The notes under the pieces are model-generated. The model was not told the DNA's origin. It saw only the letters and a program-made list of their open reading frames with translations, and did not search any database. A stretch of 16,059 nt of DNA from JANMDN01 sp031376285 (GTDB lineage: Bacteria > Actinomycetota > Thermoleophilia > Miltoncostaeales > Miltoncostaeaceae): NCBI GenBank assembly GCA_031376285.1, contig JANMDN010000071.1, positions 1 to 16,059 on the forward strand. The letters are read 5' to 3'. Positions 1 through 6,767 of this stretch are shown piece after piece. Position numbers and translations under genes: made by a program. Within the stretch, counting starts at the first letter, position 1. Each line of letters opens with the position of its first letter.

Positions 1-140
1 GCCCATACTGCGAGGCGTGAGTCGGTACGCGCTCGCCGCCGTTTGGCCTTTAGCACCCGCTTGAAGGATCCCCCGGTTTCGAGCATTCGCCGCCGAAGAC
101 GTGCTTCAACCTCGGGATCCAGGGTCAGCGTCGTCCGCAG
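1..140 (-). CDS. VapB-like ribbon-helix-helix antitoxin, partial, atypical start
   Basis: The minus strand reads leftwards into a peptide that begins LRTTLTLDPEVEARL and continues through ETGGSFKRVL. This is the N-terminal pattern of VapB/CopG-type ribbon-helix-helix antitoxins, which usually begin MRTTLTLD and carry an SFK motif before helix 2. In that family the short beta strand binds the operator and the C-terminus neutralises a PIN-domain toxin. Only 46 complete codons lie in the window, and the rest, including any vapC partner, would lie to the left. The codon where the family normally starts is CTG (138-140). An in-frame TTG lies at 171-173, but neither has a ribosome binding site. After SFKRVL the sequence (KAKRRRARTD) departs from the usual NEALRRGL-like helix. 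It could be a working gene with an unusual start, a leaderless gene, or a decayed remnant. Homology is fairly clear; functionality is uncertain. Confidence 0.5.
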   Translation of the reverse strand, partial: MRTTLTLDPEVEARLRRRMLETGGSFKRVLKAKRRRARTDSRLAVW

Positions 141-146
141 AGAGGC

Positions 147-173
147 ATCATAAGCATCAGTACGTTCTGCCAA
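147..173 (-). promoter_or_regulatory. Possible promoter of the antitoxin-like gene
   Basis: On the minus strand a TTGGCA box (168-173) is followed by 15 bases and then TATGAT (147-152). Both boxes are one base off the sigma-70 consensus, but the spacing is shorter than the usual 17. Transcription would begin about 7 bases downstream, at or next to the CTG that aligns with the normal family start codon. That would make the transcript leaderless. This is pattern matching only. Confidence 0.3.
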
Positions 174-226
174 AGCTGATGTCGTGATGACCGTTGCGGT
201 GGTCGGGGTCGAACGCGCGCCCTGGT

Positions 227-254
227 CTGCGCCCGCCCCGAAGGACGGACGCAG
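227..254 (-). terminator. UUCG-capped hairpin after the propeller gene
   Basis: It lies 13 bases beyond the stop of the minus-strand propeller gene. The RNA would form an uninterrupted 12-bp stem (CTGCGTCCGTCC paired with GGGCGGGCGCAG) closed by a C-UUCG-G tetraloop. Two of the pairs are G-U wobbles. Read from the plus strand the same positions become C-A mismatches, so the structure is specific to minus-strand RNA. No U tract follows, which is common for GC-rich actinobacterial terminators. It most likely ends the propeller transcript before the antitoxin-like gene. Confidence 0.7.
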
Positions 255-266
255 ATGGCGGGTGGA

Positions 267-3047
267 CTACTTGCCGCGGACGATCGCGATGAGCTTCGTC
301 GACGGCTTCCGGGCTCCGCTCTTCTTGCCCGCCGACAGGACCGCTTTCGCGATCACCGGCTTGGTGCTCTTGGCGAGCTTCACCGTTGCGAGCGGGGTCA
401 GCGTCAGCGTGACCGAACCGGTCTTCCCAGGCTTGATGCCGAACGGCTTCGCGTTCGACATCGCGAGGGGCTTCGCCTTCGCCTTGCCGACCTTGACCTT
501 GCCGTTTGTCATCAGCCTGACCGTGCCGACGCACGGTGACGACGCCTGCTTCGGACACGCGATCCGCAGCGTCACCTTGTTGCTCTTCGAGGGCGCGATT
601 CGGGTTGTGGTGATCCGCGCGCCAAGGCTCAGCGCGAGTGGGGGAGGTGGTGGCGGCACCGGCACGACAATCCCCGCGGAGTCGGCGCTCGCGGTCCCTT
701 CGACGTTTGTCGCGGTGACCCGGCACACGAGTGTGCGGCCGTGATCGGCTCCCGTCACACCGAACGTCGCTGCGACGGCGCCGGGAACCGCGGCACCGTC
801 ACGGAGCCACTGCACGGCGAGCGTCGGGAACGGAACGCCGTCCCACGCGCCGGTCGAGCAGGTCAGCGTCTGGCCGGCCACGGGGCTTCCTGTGATCGCT
901 GGCGCAGCGGTCGCAGCCGGTGGGCGGCCGATGAGGTACCTGGCAAAGCCCCGAGCCGAGGTGGCCCCGGTTGCGGTGAACTGCCCTCCGACCAAGATGT
1001 GCTGGGCTGAACCGACGAGGGTCTCGACCGAGTCGTTTGCGCCGGGATCCCAAGTCGTCGTGTCACCCGTGCTGAGGTCCACACCGGCGAGGCGGTTTCG
1101 GGGTCGGCCGCCGACCGTCGTGAAGTCGCCACCGATCAGCAGGCTCGTGCCCTGGAGAAGAAACGCCGAGACGGAGCTATTCGGCGCCGGGTTCCATGCC
1201 GTCGGGAACCCTGAGGCGTCGATCGCCGCGAGGTGCGCGCGGCTGAGGCCACCGACCTGATTGAACGCGCCACCGATCAGCACCCGTCCGCCCGAGACCG
1301 CGATCGCCGCGACCGTGCTATTCACGTTGGGGTTCCACGTCGTGGGGGCGCCAGTCGCCGCGTCGACCGCTGCGAGATGACTGCGCGAAAGGCCCTGGAT
1401 ACTGGAAAACCAGCCGCCCAGGTAGACATTCGCGCCGTCAAGGGCGAGCGACTGCACCGTGTCGTTTGCGTTCGGATCCCACACGGTGGGCAGGCCGCTC
1501 CCTGCGTCAACTGCCGCGGCGTTGTTGCGTGTCTGGCCAGCGACGCGACTAAAGCGGCCGCCAACGTAGATCGTCGAACCCGCGGGGAGGATCGCCTCAA
1601 TGCTGGTGTTGCCGGGACTTGCCAGGTCGACGGGCTCGGGAGCCCACGATGTCGCCGCTCCACTCGCGGCGTCGAGCGCTGCCAAACGGCTCCGGGAGGA
1701 ACCGCCGATGGACGTGAACCGGCCCCCGGCGTACACCGTCGCGCCCACCACCGCGAGGGCGTCGACGCTGTTGTCGGATGTCGGGTTCCACGCGGTTGGC
1801 TGGCCCGTCGTCGGATTGATCGCCGCGATGTGTTGGCGCGTCACACCACCCATCGCCGCGAACCGACCGCCGGCAACGATCCCTGCTGGGCCAGCGACGA
1901 GGGTCTCGACGTCCGAGTGGGCGTCGGGGTTCCAGGTCGTCGGAAAGCCCGATGCGTCAACGGCTGCGAGTCGGCTGCGCTGCTGACCACCCACGTTGGT
2001 GAAGGCGCCGCCCAGGTAGATGGTGGCACCGTTCGGAACGATCCCGTTGACGGTGTAGTTGGGGTCCGGATCCCACGCCCCGACCGCGCCCGTCGTCTGG
2101 TCGACGACGGCGACGTTGGACCGGAACTGACCATTCACCTGGCTGAAGTTCCCGCCGAGGTAGACCGACGGCGCGGCGAGCGCGATGGTCTCGACGCCAC
2201 TTCCGCCAACGACATTCGGGTTCCAGGCTGTCGCGACTCCGGCGGCGTCGAGGGCCGCCACGCGGTTGCGCCCGACTCCACCGATGTTGGTGAACCGACC
2301 GCCCGCGTAGACGGTCGCACCGTCGACGACAAGCGTCTGGACATCGTTATTTGCACTCGGGTCCCACGCAGTGGCCCCGCCGATTGCCGGATCGACGGCG
2401 GCAATGCGCGAGCGGGTCTGGCCACCGGCCACCGTAAAGCCACCGCCCAGGTAGACCGCTCCGGGTGTGGCGGCGATCGCTTCGACGCTCCCGCCCGTGA
2501 CCGTGGGGTTCCAGGCCAGGACCCCACCGAGGACGACGTCGACCGCGCCTGCGCTCTGGCGCGCGACGCCGCCGATCTTTGTGAACGTCCCGCCGACGTA
2601 GACCGACCCGCCCGAGCGCGAGAGCGTCTTGACCGTCCCGTCGGCGCCCGGCGCCCACGTTGGGTCGAGCCCTCCGTCGCTACGGATATGCGCGAGGCGC
2701 TCGCGCGCGACGCCAGCCACGTGACTGAAATCGCCACCGATGAACCATCCGCCTGCTCCGTCCGGGATGACGGCGTAGACGCTTCCGGCCACCTCTGGCC
2801 AACCTGGAGCGAGCTGCCCGCTTCCGGCATTCAGCGTCACGAACGACCCGGTCCGCGGTCCGATGCGGGTGAAGTCTCCCCCGAGGTAGATCGTCCCGTC
2901 GGGGCCTTCGGCGATGGCACGGACCCGTTCGTTCGGGACCCAAGTGGTTTGCGGTGTGGGTAGCGGTGCCGCAGCGGCGGCCGTGGCGACCAGGACGGCT
3001 GCGGGTAGCGCCAATGAGATCGCACGGCGGGTGAGCGCGGATCGCAC
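267..3047 (-). CDS. Secreted delta-60 repeat beta-propeller protein with Ig-like domain
   Basis: This is a 926-residue protein starting at GTG 3045-3047, preceded by a strong GAGGAGGA ribosome binding site. The open frame extends further upstream, but only this start gives a Sec signal peptide (Arg-rich start, then SLALPAAVLVATAAAAA, residues 1 to about 27). Residues 42 to about 706 contain 14 tandem units of about 47 residues. Each has the form V-x-A/T-I/L ... VYxGGxFTxxGG ... R-x-x-L/I-A-A-x-D ... W-x-P-x, typical of delta-60 (DUF5122-like) propeller repeats. Residues about 706-795 look like a bacterial Ig-like module (GQTLTCSTGAW, WLRDG, LVCRVTATN). A proline stretch (PVPPPPPP, about 797) and a Lys-rich 120-residue tail end the protein. 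No sortase motif or catalytic residues are evident. The role is probably extracellular binding or structural; the ligand is unknown. It stands alone and is followed by a terminator-like hairpin. Confidence 0.85.
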   Translation of the reverse strand: MRSALTRRAISLALPAAVLVATAAAAAPLPTPQTTWVPNERVRAIAEGPDGTIYLGGDFTRIGPRTGSFVTLNAGSGQLAPGWPEVAGSVYAVIPDGAGGWFIGGDFSHVAGVARERLAHIRSDGGLDPTWAPGADGTVKTLSRSGGSVYVGGTFTKIGGVARQSAGAVDVVLGGVLAWNPTVTGGSVEAIAATPGAVYLGGGFTVAGGQTRSRIAAVDPAIGGATAWDPSANNDVQTLVVDGATVYAGGRFTNIGGVGRNRVAALDAAGVATAWNPNVVGGSGVETIALAAPSVYLGGNFSQVNGQFRSNVAVVDQTTGAVGAWDPDPNYTVNGIVPNGATIYLGGAFTNVGGQQRSRLAAVDASGFPTTWNPDAHSDVETLVAGPAGIVAGGRFAAMGGVTRQHIAAINPTTGQPTAWNPTSDNSVDALAVVGATVYAGGRFTSIGGSSRSRLAALDAASGAATSWAPEPVDLASPGNTSIEAILPAGSTIYVGGRFSRVAGQTRNNAAAVDAGSGLPTVWDPNANDTVQSLALDGANVYLGGWFSSIQGLSRSHLAAVDAATGAPTTWNPNVNSTVAAIAVSGGRVLIGGAFNQVGGLSRAHLAAIDASGFPTAWNPAPNSSVSAFLLQGTSLLIGGDFTTVGGRPRNRLAGVDLSTGDTTTWDPGANDSVETLVGSAQHILVGGQFTATGATSARGFARYLIGRPPAATAAPAITGSPVAGQTLTCSTGAWDGVPFPTLAVQWLRDGAAVPGAVAATFGVTGADHGRTLVCRVTATNVEGTASADSAGIVVPVPPPPPPLALSLGARITTTRIAPSKSNKVTLRIACPKQASSPCVGTVRLMTNGKVKVGKAKAKPLAMSNAKPFGIKPGKTGSVTLTLTPLATVKLAKSTKPVIAKAVLSAGKKSGARKPSTKLIAIVRGK
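928..2924 (-). repeat. 14 tandem delta-60 coding repeats (about 141-147 bp each)
   Basis: Fourteen successive coding units of about 47 codons make up the propeller section of the secreted protein. Unit 9 is about seven residues longer because of an insert (PVDLASPGNTS region) near its end. The units are clearly similar at protein level. Adjacent units share short DNA blocks, such as the codons for YxGGxFT and AW(N/D)P, but they are not identical, so the array looks old and diversified rather than freshly amplified. Confidence 0.8.
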
Positions 3048-3177
3048 GGTTCCTCCTCGTTCGGGTGTCGGAGGGTTCCTCGGTCCGCAAGCTCCCGGCG
3101 CTGAGCGAGGATGTTCCAGCGCGCCGCGCCATCGCAGAGGTGTATCCGACACACAAGGGTTCGCCATACTGACGTCC

Positions 3178-3699
3178 ATGGCGAGCCACGCGATCGCGCT
3201 CGAGGGCCGGCGGGTCGTCCTCGTTCCCCTCACGGCCGAGCACGCGGACGCGATTCGGGCGATCCGAGCCACACCTGAGGTGTCGCTGCGGTGGGCTGAC
3301 GACGACGGCTTCCCGCTCGACGACGAACCCGAAGCCACCCGCTTCGCGGTTCTGCTCCGAGACGATCCGCAGCCGCGAGGGCTCGTCCAGTACGGCGAGG
3401 AGAACACCCCGGGCTACCGTCACGCGAGCATCGATATCTTCCTCGATCCGGAAATCCACGGCCGCGGCTATGGGCGCGAGGTCGTCGCCACCGTCGCCGC
3501 GCACCTGATTGATGACCGCGGGCATCACCGGCTGACCATCGACCCGGCTGCCGATAACGCCCCGGCGATCGCCTGCTACGCCGCCGTCGGATTTTGCCCC
3601 GTGGGGCGCATGCGCAAGTACGAGCGAGGTCCCGACGGGACCTTCCACGATGGACTCCTCATGGACCTTCTCGCCGACGACCTCGTACGACCGGTCTGA
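3178..3699 (+). CDS. GNAT acetyltransferase, AAC(6')-like
   Basis: This is a 173-residue GNAT-fold N-acetyltransferase using acetyl-CoA. The acetyl-CoA loop is visible as HGRGYGREVV (residues 94-103), followed by the second conserved block DPAADNAPAIACYAAVGF (about 122-139). The ending, MRKYERGPDGTFHDGLLMDLL, resembles the aminoglycoside 6'-acetyltransferase (AAC(6')) branch of the family, as does the overall length. Chromosomal relatives of this type are common in Actinobacteria and often have no proven resistance role, so the substrate is open. ATG 3178 was chosen because the protein begins in family register there. No good ribosome binding site precedes it, and CATACT (3165-3170) sits where a -10 box for a leaderless transcript would be. 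It diverges from the propeller gene and converges on the methyltransferase gene, whose stop is 7 bases away. Confidence 0.85.
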   Translation: MASHAIALEGRRVVLVPLTAEHADAIRAIRATPEVSLRWADDDGFPLDDEPEATRFAVLLRDDPQPRGLVQYGEENTPGYRHASIDIFLDPEIHGRGYGREVVATVAAHLIDDRGHHRLTIDPAADNAPAIACYAAVGFCPVGRMRKYERGPDGTFHDGLLMDLLADDLVRPV

Positions 3700-3706
3700 C
3701 CCGCCG

Positions 3707-4489
3707 TTACCCGGGCTGGTGCAGGCGCCGAGCGTAGAGGACAGCCGACACCGACGCCGCCAGGTTCAGGCTCGAAACGCCTGAGCGCATCGGAAGTCGC
3801 AACCGGAGATCGGCGCGTTCGAGCATTGCGTCGGTGAGGCCCTGGCGCTCGTTGCCAAAGACGAGCACCGCTCGATCCGGGAGGTCACCGGGCACGAGGT
3901 CGCGGCCATCGGGGTCGAGCGCCACGATCACGCGGCCTGCCAGGTCAGCTGTTGCAGGGACGCGCGCGACGGGAAGGGCGAAGTGGAGACCGGCGCTGCC
4001 CGCGAGCGCCGCCGGAGCCCACGGGTCGTGGTCGCCCGTCGTCAGGAGCGCCGCAGCCTCAGCCGCCGCTGCCACTCGAATGCAGGCGCCGATGTTGCCG
4101 TGGTCGCGAGGATCCTCCAACAGAACAACCGGCGCTGCGGCCTCCAAGAGGACGTTGCCGATATCCACGACGGGGCGCCGCGCAATCGTCATCACGCCGG
4201 TCGCGTTCGGTCGAGGTGCGAGGCGTCCGAAGGTGGCCGCGGAGACGACCTCCGCATCCGCGATGCATTCGGCAAGGTCGGGCGCGAGGTGCGTTGCAAG
4301 GCCGAGCACGCGGTCCAGATCGTGAACAACGACCCGGACGAGGTTCGCGCCGAAGCGACGCGCATGCTTAAGGGGGTGGAGACCATCGAGGACCACAACC
4401 CCCGGGTGCTCGCGAGCACGCGCAAACGCCACGAGCGGGTCCGGAAACACGGCGCGACCGAAGTCGTCGTCCCTTGCCAGGTCATTCAT
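3707..4489 (-). CDS. SpoU/TrmH-family RNA 2'-O-methyltransferase
   Basis: This 260-residue protein belongs to the SpoU (SPOUT superfamily) methyltransferases, which transfer a methyl group from S-adenosylmethionine to a ribose 2'-OH in tRNA or rRNA. All three family motifs are present. Motif 1 is LLEDPRDHGNIGACIRVA (residues 123-140, Arg138). Motif 2 is VLVFGNERQGL (208-218, Gly212 and Glu214). Motif 3 is LRLPMRSGVSSLNLAASVS (230-248, Ser240 and Asn242), which forms the trefoil knot SAM pocket. In motif 1 the usual DPxNxG reads DPRDHG, with Asp-His replacing the common Asn-Leu/Val. The N-terminal 110 residues form a substrate-binding domain like those of TsnR/RlmB relatives. The target nucleotide cannot be told from sequence. 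It starts at ATG 4487-4489 with only a weak ribosome binding site and is divergent from the permease gene. Confidence 0.88.
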   Translation of the reverse strand: MNDLARDDDFGRAVFPDPLVAFARAREHPGVVVLDGLHPLKHARRFGANLVRVVVHDLDRVLGLATHLAPDLAECIADAEVVSAATFGRLAPRPNATGVMTIARRPVVDIGNVLLEAAAPVVLLEDPRDHGNIGACIRVAAAAEAAALLTTGDHDPWAPAALAGSAGLHFALPVARVPATADLAGRVIVALDPDGRDLVPGDLPDRAVLVFGNERQGLTDAMLERADLRLRLPMRSGVSSLNLAASVSAVLYARRLHQPG

Positions 4490-4544
4490 TCGTTGTCATC
4501 CAAGGTTGAGCGCCCGGCCCGGCGCATGACTATCGTGGCCACTG

Positions 4545-5321
4545 ATGTTTGCGTCACTCGCATTCTCGCCCCGAGGGGCCCTACGAATGTGGCAACGAAA
4601 CGCGCTCGTCGGTCGAAAGACCATCCTGACGACGATCGGGCCGCGATTCGTCGAGGCCGCAGGCTACCTGCTCATCATGGGCCTCGGTCTCGGCGTCTAC
4701 CTGAAGACCATCAACGGGTACGACTACGTCGACTTCATCGCGCCTGGCGTGGCCTGCGCGAGCGTCATGTTCGGATCGATTCTCGAGACGACCTACAACG
4801 CGTATACCCGAATCCACATTCGCAGGGTCTTCGAGGCGGTCGTTACGACGCCGCTGTCGATCGCCGATGTGATCGTCGGTGAGTACCTCTGGGCCGTGAC
4901 CCGCGGCACTCTCTACGGCGTGATCTTCCTCGTGGTGATGGCGGCCTTCGGCATCGTGCATTCGGCGCTCGCCGTGTTCGTACCGATCGTCTTCATCGTT
5001 GGTGCCCTCTGCTTCGCGGTGATCGGGATGGCCTACACCGCCTTCGTCTCGAGCGTCGATCACTACAACATCTTCTTCACCGGGATCCTCAACCCGATGT
5101 TCCTTTTCTCGGGGATCTTCTTCCCGTTCGATCGCCTGCCCCAGTGGGCCGAGGCGGTCGGCTGGTCCCTGCCGCTCTCACACATGGTCGCCGCCGCGCG
5201 CCAGCTCGTTCTCGGTGGCGCCGGTTGGGGCACCGTCGGTCACGTCGGCGTCCTCATCGCGTTCACGGTCGTGGTCTTTCCGCTGCCGCTCCGGATTCTG
5301 CGTCGACGGCTGCTCAGCTGA
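4545..5321 (+). CDS. ABC-2 type transporter permease, NodJ/DrrB-like
   Basis: This 258-residue polytopic membrane protein has about six hydrophobic segments: roughly residues 35-52, 62-80, 105-140, 140-165, 175-195 and 230-250. The segment LNPMFLFSGIFFPFDRLPQW, followed by SLPLSHMVAAARQL, is a hallmark of ABC-2 permeases of the NodJ/DrrB type, which export lipo-oligosaccharides, drugs or lipids. Such permeases need a separate cytoplasmic ATPase. None is encoded next to it or elsewhere in the window, so the partner must be distant. The start at ATG 4545 lies 55 bases from the divergent methyltransferase gene. TATCGT (4531-4536) lies about 8 bases before the ATG, so the transcript may be leaderless. 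The substrate is unknown. Confidence 0.85.
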   Translation: MFASLAFSPRGALRMWQRNALVGRKTILTTIGPRFVEAAGYLLIMGLGLGVYLKTINGYDYVDFIAPGVACASVMFGSILETTYNAYTRIHIRRVFEAVVTTPLSIADVIVGEYLWAVTRGTLYGVIFLVVMAAFGIVHSALAVFVPIVFIVGALCFAVIGMAYTAFVSSVDHYNIFFTGILNPMFLFSGIFFPFDRLPQWAEAVGWSLPLSHMVAAARQLVLGGAGWGTVGHVGVLIAFTVVVFPLPLRILRRRLLS

Positions 5322-5360
5322 TCATCCCGTCCAGATCTACCGCGCGAACCGCCTCCAGGT

Positions 5361-5393
5361 CAGGGCAGAAGACGAGGTTTTGTCCGAAGCTGC
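5361..5393. terminator. Possible hairpin between convergent genes
   Basis: GGGCAG (5361-5366) can pair with CTGCCC (5388-5393) around a loop holding a short inner GAC/GTC pairing. It lies between the stop of the plus-strand permease (5321) and the stop of the minus-strand repeat protein (5404), where a bidirectional terminator would be expected. The loop is large and there is no U tract, so support is weak. Confidence 0.3.
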
Positions 5394-5403
5394 CCGAACC
5401 AGA

Positions 5404-6438
5404 TCAGGTCCGCCTGAGACCCTCGCAGCCCGCGGCGACCTTGTCAGGGCGTCCGCCTCCATCCACCACGGCGACGTCGCGACCGCGCCCGCAGAAGACG
5501 CGGTCCGGCGTCCCGTCGCGACTTGCGAGTCGATCATCACCGTCGCCGCCCGACAGGGTGTCTCGGGACGGGCCTCCGAACAGTTGGTCGCCGTCACCGC
5601 CGCCAAGTAGGACGTCCCTCCCGTCGCCGCCCCGGAGGCGGTCCTTCCCGAATCCCCCAGCCAGCCGGTCGGATCCGGCACCGCCATCCAGGGTGTCCGC
5701 GCCTTCCTCGCCGCGGAGGTCGTCGGAGCCGTCGCCGCCTGAGATCGTGTCGTCTCCGGCTCCACCCACGATTTGGTTGCCCGTCGGGCTACCGACCAGA
5801 GCATCGTTTGCGGCCCCACCGACGAGGTCTTCGACATCGGGGCCGACGTCGTCGCCCTCTCCGGACTCACCGTCACCGGCGACGCCGTCGAGGCTGACCT
5901 GGACCGGCGCGACTCGCTCGGAGTAGCTCACGCGGTCACGTCCGGTCCCACCGATGAACCGGTCGGCGCCGACACCACCAACAAGCGAATCCCCACCCCC
6001 ACCACCGTCCAACACATCCACGCCGTCCCCTCCGAGCAGGGTGTCCGCCGCCGACCCTCCGGTGAGGCCGTCGTTGCCCGGGCCCCCGTCGACTCGAGAG
6101 GCGAGGCCTGACGCCACGACGACGGTGTCGTCACCGTCGCCCAGTGTCACCACGACCCGGTTGACGCCGGAGGACGGACAGGTCGCCCGGCCCGCGAGCA
6201 CGGCACATCCAGTCGAGCCGTCTCCGTCGACGAGCGTCACGCCTGGGTCGGTCACGACGATCACACCCGCGACGACCTCGACGCGTGCGGCATTGATCTC
6301 CCGCGCGGCGGCCTCGTATTCGACGCGGTTGCCAACCTGGCGGATCACGGCTGCGTCGGCCGAGGGAGCGGCGAGGCCCGCGGCGACGGCGAGTACCTGA
6401 AGGGCGCACGCGCCCGTGATGAAACCGTTCCGAAACAT
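5404..6438 (-). CDS. Secreted RTX-type calcium-binding repeat protein
   Basis: This is a 344-residue protein starting at ATG 6436-6438. The frame stays open upstream, but this start gives a Sec signal peptide (residues 1 to about 29, ending PSADA before AV). After an N-terminal region with a Cys pair (STGCAV and ATCPSS) come many GGxGxDxL-type nonapeptides: GGPGNDGLTGG, GGAGDDTISGG, GGDGRDVLLGG, GGDGDDRL. These form parallel beta-rolls that bind calcium in hemolysin-type proteins. The middle block RVSYSERVAPVQVSLDG is a common spacer in such proteins. The C-terminus (VFCGRGRDVAVVD ... AGCEG) has a second Cys pair, typical of secreted versions in Thermoleophilia-like genomes. Unlike classical RTX toxins it has a Sec signal, and no type I exporter is nearby. 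No ribosome binding site is obvious before the ATG. The function is probably structural or adhesive. Confidence 0.85.
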   Translation of the reverse strand: MFRNGFITGACALQVLAVAAGLAAPSADAAVIRQVGNRVEYEAAAREINAARVEVVAGVIVVTDPGVTLVDGDGSTGCAVLAGRATCPSSGVNRVVVTLGDGDDTVVVASGLASRVDGGPGNDGLTGGSAADTLLGGDGVDVLDGGGGGDSLVGGVGADRFIGGTGRDRVSYSERVAPVQVSLDGVAGDGESGEGDDVGPDVEDLVGGAANDALVGSPTGNQIVGGAGDDTISGGDGSDDLRGEEGADTLDGGAGSDRLAGGFGKDRLRGGDGRDVLLGGGDGDQLFGGPSRDTLSGGDGDDRLASRDGTPDRVFCGRGRDVAVVDGGGRPDKVAAGCEGLRRT

Positions 6439-6767
6439 GGGGTCTTGTAGCAAGAACGGGGCCGCCGCGCCAGTACGCGCGGCCCTCGCACAGGTCGTGA
6501 TCGACCCGCCCACAACCCGGCGACGGGCCTCCGGATCGCCACCGCACAGGTGGTGCCCCCTCATTCGGCGACATGGCGGACCCGGAGCACATCCAGGTTT
6601 TTTTTGCGCCCCCCAAATGGTCACGGGCGAAACTCCCCAATCGGGGGTTTCGTTTGAGCGGCGCTGCAATAGCGTAAGCACAACTTCTTCACAAACCGCA
6701 GCATCCACGCCGGCCTCGGATGTGCCGACAGCGGCGTTCGCGGGATTCGACAAGCCGAGGAGTCACC
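6439..6767. promoter_or_regulatory. Divergent intergenic region of the polysaccharide run
   Basis: These 329 bases carry no convincing gene on either strand. They must hold the promoters of the minus-strand repeat protein and of the plus-strand gene run. Visible elements are a T8 tract (6598-6605), a bulged hairpin (6628-6652), TAGCGT (6670-6675) as a weak -10 candidate, and the strong ribosome binding site GAGGAG (6757-6762) of the first glycosyltransferase. I recognise no known riboswitch consensus. Confidence 0.55.
6628..6652 (+). promoter_or_regulatory. Bulged inverted repeat / hairpin upstream of the GT2 gene
   Basis: CGAAAC (6628-6633) pairs with GTTTCG (6647-6652), and CCCC (6635-6638) pairs with GGGG (6643-6646). 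A single unpaired T (6634) and an AATC loop remain. The ten pairs are perfect apart from the bulge. The element sits about 115 bases before the GTG of the first glycosyltransferase, so it could be an operator for the divergent promoters or an RNA leader element. No U tract follows it. Confidence 0.4.

Noticed and set aside
1233..2963. 576-residue open frame on the plus strand opposite the propeller gene
   Set aside because: It is antisense to the 14-repeat gene, and its repetitive Arg/Asp-rich translation mirrors the repeats. No domain, signal or ribosome binding site; a GC-rich shadow frame.
3140..3152. GTGT-N5-ACAC inverted repeat between the divergent propeller and acetyltransferase genes
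   Set aside because: Only four base pairs per arm; too short to call an operator without conservation data.
6598..6605. T8 tract as the tail of an intrinsic terminator
   Set aside because: No stable hairpin directly precedes it on the plus strand, and on the other strand it is an A tract.
6439..6767. Riboswitch (c-di-GMP or c-di-AMP type) before the polysaccharide run
   Set aside because: A hairpin is present, but none of the conserved core sequences of these classes could be found.
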